Origin: Actinomycetota bacterium | GTDB taxonomy: Bacteria > Actinomycetota > Acidimicrobiia > Acidimicrobiales > JAJPHD01 | Assembly (NCBI GenBank): GCA_021325455.1 | Contig: JAJPHD010000020.1 | Span: 55,020 to 119,019 of the forward strand | Length of the DNA: 64,000 nt | Reading direction: 5' to 3' | In this document: positions 59,771-64,000 of the stretch, one piece after another | How positions within the stretch are numbered: the stretch's first letter is position 1 | How the letters are laid out: each line of letters begins with the position of its first letter | The notes under the pieces: generated by a model | The model's input: only the letters and a program-made list of their open reading frames with translations | Told to the model about the DNA's origin: nothing | Databases searched by the model: none | Translations under genes and position numbers: made by a program

Positions 59771-61759
59771 CTAAAGCAGGACACGATCTATAGTTCCCGC
59801 CCCGAAGTTGCACACTAGCGCCAACTTGGAGTCAGCGACCGAGACACCGGTCGGGTTAACGAAACCACTAGCAATAGGCTTCACTATCCCGCCGACAAGC
59901 TTGCTGAGTGTACCTTCATGGAAGTCCGTAACTAGCAACTCGCCATTCAGGGAGGTGCACGCCGAGAATCGATTGGCCGCGCCGGGGACACTTCGAACAA
60001 CAAATGTTCCCGTGCTACGGTCGACCTCAAACAGAGCATTGCGGTTATCGAATACGAACAGAGATGCTCCAATCACCGCTGCGTGAGTGAGAGTATAACT
60101 ACCATCCTCTTTGTCAGTGACTCTACAAAGTTCCTCTAGGGCGCCATATTGGTATATCCATACCGATCCGTGAGAGTCAGTGATGTATAGGATGGAGTCG
60201 ATGGCAGTAATGCCGACAGGAGAGCGATCACCAGGGAGTCTTACCTCAGTGTACTTGGCGCTGTCCGATGGTCGGAAGTGAAGTACTGCTCGATTCCCGA
60301 CATGCCTAACATAGAGGTCGCCTGTACTACTACACGCAATTCCGTCAATGCCAGCCACACCAGGACTCATGCTTGCGATCTTCGTGAACACGCTCAGGCC
60401 ACCGGACTTGCTCCCGAAGTAGACAGTATCGCTCTGGTTGGTAATGAACACTCCCCCTCGACGGATGGCCGCACCGCTTACGCGAGGTAAACCCCCCAGA
60501 AAGTACCGGACATCGCCAGTCTTTCCGGCAACGACGCTAAGAGTAGTCTGACGAAACATCCCATCAAACCGAGTACTAACGACTGCATTCCCAAACGCTT
60601 TCGCGTGCAACACATTGCGGTTGTCAACAAACGCCGTCGACGGGACATCGACTTCGAGAGACTCCGGCTTCACGGGGGTCTCCCAAGCTCCGACCCCATC
60701 AGTGTAGAGCCCCACAACTCGCGCCAAGGCCCAGTCGCCCGGAGAAAGGATAGTCTCATTCTCAGGGAACATTCTGACCGAGTCGAGGCTAACAGGGCGA
60801 GGTGGAGTCGACGGTGTGCCGGCGAATAGCGCAGAACCAGACCACGCTGGTACCCGCTTACTGGAGCCAGGAGTTGCAATCCATCCCGCTCCGACGACCG
60901 TACCCATCTCCCAGGACCAGGTGACGTAGTCACCAACTTTGTAGGTCGTGGCAGTGGGAAAATATCGCTCAATCAGTCTGCCAGCCTCGTTACTTTCAAG
61001 CTGGATTGCAGTCACGCCGAGAATCTGAGTTGGGCCTGTCTCTGCAGCGAAGATTGGAATCCCTGCTCGCTTGACCCGGTGCCACCCGAGTTCCTTTGGG
61101 CCGCGGCGCAGAGTGAACGGCCATTCGTCGCTCGCATGTCGATCGTCGCTAAGTGCTAGTCGGTGGACACCATCCTCTACACCATTTAAATGAACGATTA
61201 CTGTCGAATTACTCCGCGCTACGATAGCAATCGGTTCACTATCTATTGAGCAACTAGTTGACGCGGAGAGATTCGCCGCCAAAATCTCCAGGGAATCATC
61301 CGCAGGTTTGATGGCTATTATTCGTGGCCGAACCTGCTCGTCCTCATCAAGTAGATCTAAAATCGCACTAGCGATATTAAGAACTCGTAGGCACTTCGTT
61401 GCGGTTACAACAGACACGGGGGGAGTCGCCCCGTGAGCGCGAGGTCCTCGAAAGAAACCAATAGATCCATATATAAATCCTACGAGTGAATCCGAATCGA
61501 GCTTCGAGCCGCGAATTCGAATTCGCCCATTAAAAGCGGCCTCGACCAGGGGCCGTCCGATGTTTGCAAGTCCGCTTTGCTGCTGAATTGCCCACTCGAC
61601 GTGCTTGAATGATGCAAAGATCGCCTTGTCGGAGTCGCCTGCCTGAAAATCTTTTTTCGCAGCAGCCCAGATCTCAGGGCGAAGGCACTGACACTCCATT
61701 GGAGTAGCGATCTTCGGGGTGCTCTCGTCGCCGTCGAAGGCTCGTGGCAATGTTGTCAT
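59771..61759 (-). CDS. TIGR02391/Ymh-like - Ig-like - beta-propeller fusion protein
   Basis: 662 aa. Residues about 25-145 (PEIWAAAKKDFQAGDSDKAI, then IYGSIGFFRGPRAHG) match the TIGR02391 (Ymh) domain common in proteins of restriction and defence loci. Residues about 150-370 are beta-rich and unassigned. About 375-412 read like a bacterial Ig-like (Big_2) unit (VDVPSTAFVDNRNVLHAKAFG). About 413-662 form repeated strands with short Asp/Gly loops (GGVFITNQSDTVYFG, LYITDSHGSVWIYQYG, LFVFDNRNALFEVDRSTG, LLVTDFHEGTLSKLVGG), as in an NHL-like six-bladed propeller. No signal peptide. The ATG overlaps the ygjP stop (ATGA), so it belonged to the type I RM operon. G+C is visibly lower than in the chromosome to the left. 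Confidence 0.75.
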   Translation of the reverse strand: MTTLPRAFDGDESTPKIATPMECQCLRPEIWAAAKKDFQAGDSDKAIFASFKHVEWAIQQQSGLANIGRPLVEAAFNGRIRIRGSKLDSDSLVGFIYGSIGFFRGPRAHGATPPVSVVTATKCLRVLNIASAILDLLDEDEQVRPRIIAIKPADDSLEILAANLSASTSCSIDSEPIAIVARSNSTVIVHLNGVEDGVHRLALSDDRHASDEWPFTLRRGPKELGWHRVKRAGIPIFAAETGPTQILGVTAIQLESNEAGRLIERYFPTATTYKVGDYVTWSWEMGTVVGAGWIATPGSSKRVPAWSGSALFAGTPSTPPRPVSLDSVRMFPENETILSPGDWALARVVGLYTDGVGAWETPVKPESLEVDVPSTAFVDNRNVLHAKAFGNAVVSTRFDGMFRQTTLSVVAGKTGDVRYFLGGLPRVSGAAIRRGGVFITNQSDTVYFGSKSGGLSVFTKIASMSPGVAGIDGIACSSTGDLYVRHVGNRAVLHFRPSDSAKYTEVRLPGDRSPVGITAIDSILYITDSHGSVWIYQYGALEELCRVTDKEDGSYTLTHAAVIGASLFVFDNRNALFEVDRSTGTFVVRSVPGAANRFSACTSLNGELLVTDFHEGTLSKLVGGIVKPIASGFVNPTGVSVADSKLALVCNFGAGTIDRVLL

Positions 61760-61962
61760 GGTCGTTCCCAGACCTCGTGCCCGAGCGGTGCCTGATTAAG
61801 CCGGTCTCTGCGCTCCTTCCAGTCCGGCAGGTGCTTATCCATCAGCTTCGAGAAGCGTTCGCCGTGGCCTCGCTCGAGCAAGTGAGTCATTTCGTGAACC
61901 GCGAGGTACTCAAGGCAGTCAGGGTGTTTCTTGGCCAATCTTCGACAAGGCCCAGGTAGCAT
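61756..61962 (-). pseudogene. YgjP-type metallopeptidase, C-terminal fragment
   Basis: About 65 codons equivalent to the last third of YgjP/DUF45 (WLM-type) zinc metalloproteins: LAKKHPDCLEYLAVHEMTHLLERGHGERF with HExxH, then LMDKHLPDWKERRDRLNQAPLGH. The full protein is about 230 aa; the front is missing and the frame runs into the truncated hsdM. YgjP genes often follow hsdR in type I RM operons. Its own stop overlaps the start of the Ymh-propeller gene. Confidence 0.7.
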
Positions 61963-62611
61963 TGTCTTTTTCCTGGCCGTATATCGTGATTCCGTGTGGG
62001 GCTTCGTCGGCGACTTTGAGCAGTAGCGATCCGGAGCCGCAGGTCGGGTCGTAGACTGTCTGGTCCTGCTTCGTCGTCCGACCGATGCCGACGACCTTGG
62101 CCAGTATCCGGGATACTTCAGCAGGCGTGTAGAACTGGCCCTTACTCTTGCCGGACTCGGTAGCGAAGTGCCGCATCAGGTACTCGTAAGCGTCACCAAG
62201 CAGGTCGTCACCTTCAGCGCGGCTGCCCTTGAAGTCAAGGTCAGCGAAGATCGAGACCAGCTTGGTCAACCGGTCCTGCATCTCCTTGCCGCGACCGAGC
62301 TTCTCTTCGTCATTGAAGTCGGCTTGGTCGATGACCTTCTGCAGGTCGTTCGCCTCGGCGAGCCGGGCGATAATCTTGTTGATCTTGTCGCCGATCTCTT
62401 TGTCGCCCTTGAGGGCGATCATGTCGTCGAAGGATCCGCCGGCTGGGACGTCGATCAGGCTGCTGCGATCGGTCTTGGCTTTATCCGAGACGTATTTCAC
62501 GAAGAGTAGTGTCAGGATGTAGTCCTTGTACTGCGAGGCGTCCATGCCGCCGCGCAGTTCGTCGCAGCTCTTCCAAAGCGAGCCGTATAAATCGGACTTG
62601 CGCAGCGTCAT
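61919..62611 (-). pseudogene. hsdM: Type I restriction-modification methyltransferase subunit HsdM, truncated
   Basis: 230 aa, against about 500 in intact HsdM. The N-terminal helical domain (LRKSDLYGSLWKSCDELRGG, YKDYILTLLFVKYVSDK) and the start of the methyltransferase domain (GQFYTPAEVSRILAKVV, motif I VYDPTCGSGSLLLK) are intact. The sequence then breaks after GQEKDNATWAL into eight unrelated residues and a stop, before the NPPF/NPPY motif. It cannot methylate. ATG with AGGAGG about 8 bases upstream, so expression signals persist. The break coincides with the start of the ygjP fragment, suggesting a single deletion. Confidence 0.8.
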
Positions 62612-62683
62612 ACCGCCAGCCTCCTGGCTGCATGTTTCGCAACGCTTCTTGTCCTATATATATGTCTCATGTTAGCGTAGCTC

Positions 62684-62689
62684 ATTATA
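62684..62689 (-). promoter_or_regulatory. -10 element candidate upstream of hsdM remnant
   Basis: A consensus TATAAT (minus strand) lies in the A+T-rich 124-base gap between the unknown gene at 62736 and hsdM, 73 bases upstream of the hsdM start. No good -35 is seen at 17 bases. Confidence 0.35.
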
Positions 62690-62735
62690 CAATGATCGGC
62701 TTTCTTTGGCCATCTGTGGTCCGCTCTCGTTTGCA

Positions 62736-63608
62736 TTATGTGGACGGGGTCTTGTCGTGGAGTAGCTTCAAAAAGTCGGTTCGGTTTTCAGTGCCTGAGC
62801 GCGCCAAGACGTAGCGGAGTCGCTTGGCGTCGTCACCGCCGAGACCGCCATGCCAACCAGCCAGGGCAACCAACCCTTCGACGTTGAAGGGAGTGTCGCC
62901 GTGCAGGATCTGGTCGCCGTAACGGTCGAGGTAGTCCGAGACGGAGCTGAGGAGGCGAGCCAGCTGCCAGGTCCCGGTGTCGAGGTGCTCCTTGAGGTCG
63001 GCGTCGGGCTCGCGTTCCTCGTTTCTGGCCTCCCGGAGGCGGCGCTCAGTGGCGATCAGCTCAGCCCGGTAGCCGTAGACAGCACTCCAGACCCGGCAGA
63101 GCAGCTCCTCCTGCTCGGTGTAGGAGTCCTCGGTGACCACCGGCGTGTCCTCGTGGGCGGCGATGGTTGGTCGGCCGTGTTCGGCAACCGGCTTGTAGCG
63201 CAGGTTCTCCTGGTGGAAGGCGAAGGCCAGTTCGTCGAGCAGCTTCGGCTCGATGTGCTTGCGGACGTGATCCTCGTGGCGTTCCAGGATCTGCGCCGCC
63301 TCTAAGCGGCGGGCAGTGAGCGTTGTCCCGCGCATGCCGCGAGCAGTGCCGAACAGCCTGCGTGCAGCTTCTCCCCGAGCGGAGGGACCCAGGTCGCCCA
63401 GGAGCTGCCGGATGACCCGGTCGAGGGCGCTGATCCGGCTGGCCCGCTCATCGGGGTGTTGGGCGTGAGCGATGACCACCCGCTGCTCGGTCAGCACATC
63501 ACCGGCGGTCGCGTCCGTGAGCGGGAAACCGGCCCTGAGCAGCAGCTTTAGCTCGCGGCGCAGCTCCTCAGGTGGCGAGGAGAGCACAGCTGCCCCGGGC
63601 ATACCCAC
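62736..63608 (-). CDS. Unknown helical protein next to the RM remnant
   Basis: 290 aa, no membrane segment and no recognised domain. Predicted mostly helical with many charged residues: ELRRELKLLLRAGFPLTDAT, DERASRISALDRVIRQLLGD, ARRLEAAQILERHEDHVRKH, IEPKLLDELAFAFHQENLRY, RLLSSVSDYLDRYGDQILHG. Codon use is more like the chromosome than the A+T-rich block on its left. Start GTG 63608 or ATG 63602. It is upstream of hsdM on the same strand and may be a regulator or defence component, but this is inference only. Actinobacterial proteins with similar RHEDHVRKHIEPKLL segments exist, as I recall, without known function. Confidence 0.65.
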   Translation of the reverse strand: MGMPGAAVLSSPPEELRRELKLLLRAGFPLTDATAGDVLTEQRVVIAHAQHPDERASRISALDRVIRQLLGDLGPSARGEAARRLFGTARGMRGTTLTARRLEAAQILERHEDHVRKHIEPKLLDELAFAFHQENLRYKPVAEHGRPTIAAHEDTPVVTEDSYTEQEELLCRVWSAVYGYRAELIATERRLREARNEEREPDADLKEHLDTGTWQLARLLSSVSDYLDRYGDQILHGDTPFNVEGLVALAGWHGGLGGDDAKRLRYVLARSGTENRTDFLKLLHDKTPST

Positions 63609-63711
63609 AAATTACCCAGTCGGCACCCTACGCGGTGGACTTCTCGCTCTTCACACTCAGGATCGGCGGTCGACGATCGGCGTCGATCCCGGATGAAGAA
63701 GGAGACCGTGG

Positions 63712-63900
63712 ATGTCCAACCTGGTACCCAAGTCCTCGACCACGGAGGTGGTGCCGAGTGTCGGCGTGGGGCTGTCGGCCCTCGCTGGAACGGATCGTCG
63801 CACCAGCCGGGCGCTCAGCACCGTCCAGCGCAACACTCTGGTGCGGACGGCATCGGTGCAGGCCCCTGTCTGTCAGGCTGACGTGAGACACCTGCAGTAG
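63712..63900 (+). CDS. Small hypothetical ORF, possibly truncated
   Basis: 62 aa starting MSNLVPKSSTTEVVPSVG. A good ribosome-binding site (AAGGAG, 7 bases before ATG) supports translation. The segment TDRRTSRALSTVQRNTLVRT resembles the front of actinobacterial helical hypotheticals that continue for a further 60-100 residues, so the early stop may reflect a frameshift. Divergent from the unknown gene at 62736 across about 100 bases. Confidence 0.4.
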   Translation: MSNLVPKSSTTEVVPSVGVGLSALAGTDRRTSRALSTVQRNTLVRTASVQAPVCQADVRHLQ

Positions 63901-63941
63901 CCCACCATCCCACCAGGGCGAGTCAGGAACACGTAGACCAA

Positions 63942-64000
63942 ATGACCATGACAACTGCAACCTTGACCGCGCGCGCCCAGAATGGCGGGGTGCGTGACGG
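63942..64000 (+). CDS. Possible start of a gene running off the window
   Basis: ATG at 63942 (second ATG at 63948) opens a frame MTMTTATLTARAQNGG that continues to the window edge. Ribosome-binding site is poor (AGGAA about 15 bases upstream). Too short to identify. Confidence 0.25.
   Translation, partial: MTMTTATLTARAQNGGVRD

Noticed and set aside
63628..63960. Minus-strand 110-codon frame at the right edge
   Set aside because: Poor composition, no ribosome-binding site, and antisense to the better supported small ORF.

Overview
The window is chromosomal DNA of a very high-G+C bacterium, most likely an actinobacterium. GTG starts are frequent and many neighbouring genes share start and stop bases (GTGA, ATGA or TGATG overlaps). 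The minus strand carries, in the order found in actinobacteria such as Mycobacterium, pimA-like glycosyltransferase, pdxS, pdxT, yebC, ruvC, ruvA, ruvB, secD, secF, apt and rel. Acidimicrobiia or a relative is plausible, but nothing here fixes the class.

Layout. 1-4.6 kb: MacB/FtsX-type ABC exporter (permease and two ATPases). 4.9-7.6 kb: DedA membrane protein, AlkZ-like winged-helix protein, and a VapBC toxin-antitoxin pair with a clear operator palindrome. 7.9 kb: tRNA-Cys. 8.0-11.5 kb: a small quinone-type cluster (MenG/UbiE-like methyltransferase, geranylgeranyl-reductase-like flavoprotein, an unknown membrane protein). 11.5-36.6 kb: the long minus-strand housekeeping region (hutH, thioesterase, rel, apt, secF, secD, yajC, tgt, queA, ruvB, ruvA, ruvC, peroxiredoxin, yebC, pdxT, pdxS, M48 peptidase, pimA-like, acyl-CoA synthetase, enoyl-CoA hydratase). 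Two plus-strand units interrupt it: a peptide-binding lipoprotein between apt and secF, and a His-rich protein with a GH2 glycosidase between queA and ruvB. 36.7-47.3 kb: EamA transporter, ftsH, SDR, DUF72 protein, MMPL transporter, acyltransferase-3/SGNH protein. 47.3-56 kb: peptide-uptake region with two more paralogous binding lipoproteins, DppB/DppC-type permeases, a class-A-beta-lactamase-like protein and a D-aminoacylase-like amidohydrolase. 56-59.1 kb: a PhoPR-like two-component system preceded by a perfect TCACAGC-N4-TCACAGC box, and an APH(3')-like kinase.

From about 59.1 kb the character changes: a recombinase-tail-like HTH ORF, then a region visibly poorer in G+C. It holds a decayed type I restriction-modification locus. 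An hsdM cut off after methyltransferase motif I runs directly into the C-terminal part of a YgjP-type metallopeptidase, as if one deletion removed the rest of hsdM, hsdS, hsdR and the front of ygjP. Translationally coupled to the ygjP remnant is an intact 662-residue protein with a TIGR02391 (Ymh)-like N-terminus, Ig-like middle and beta-propeller C-terminus. This is the best candidate for something undescribed in the window. An unknown helical protein and a small ORF follow to the right edge.

The main regulatory signals supported by sequence are the VapBC operator, the PhoP-type box, a divergent palindrome before the D-aminoacylase gene, and a palindrome in the leader of the third binding protein. 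No CRISPR array, rRNA, prophage or insertion sequence was seen.
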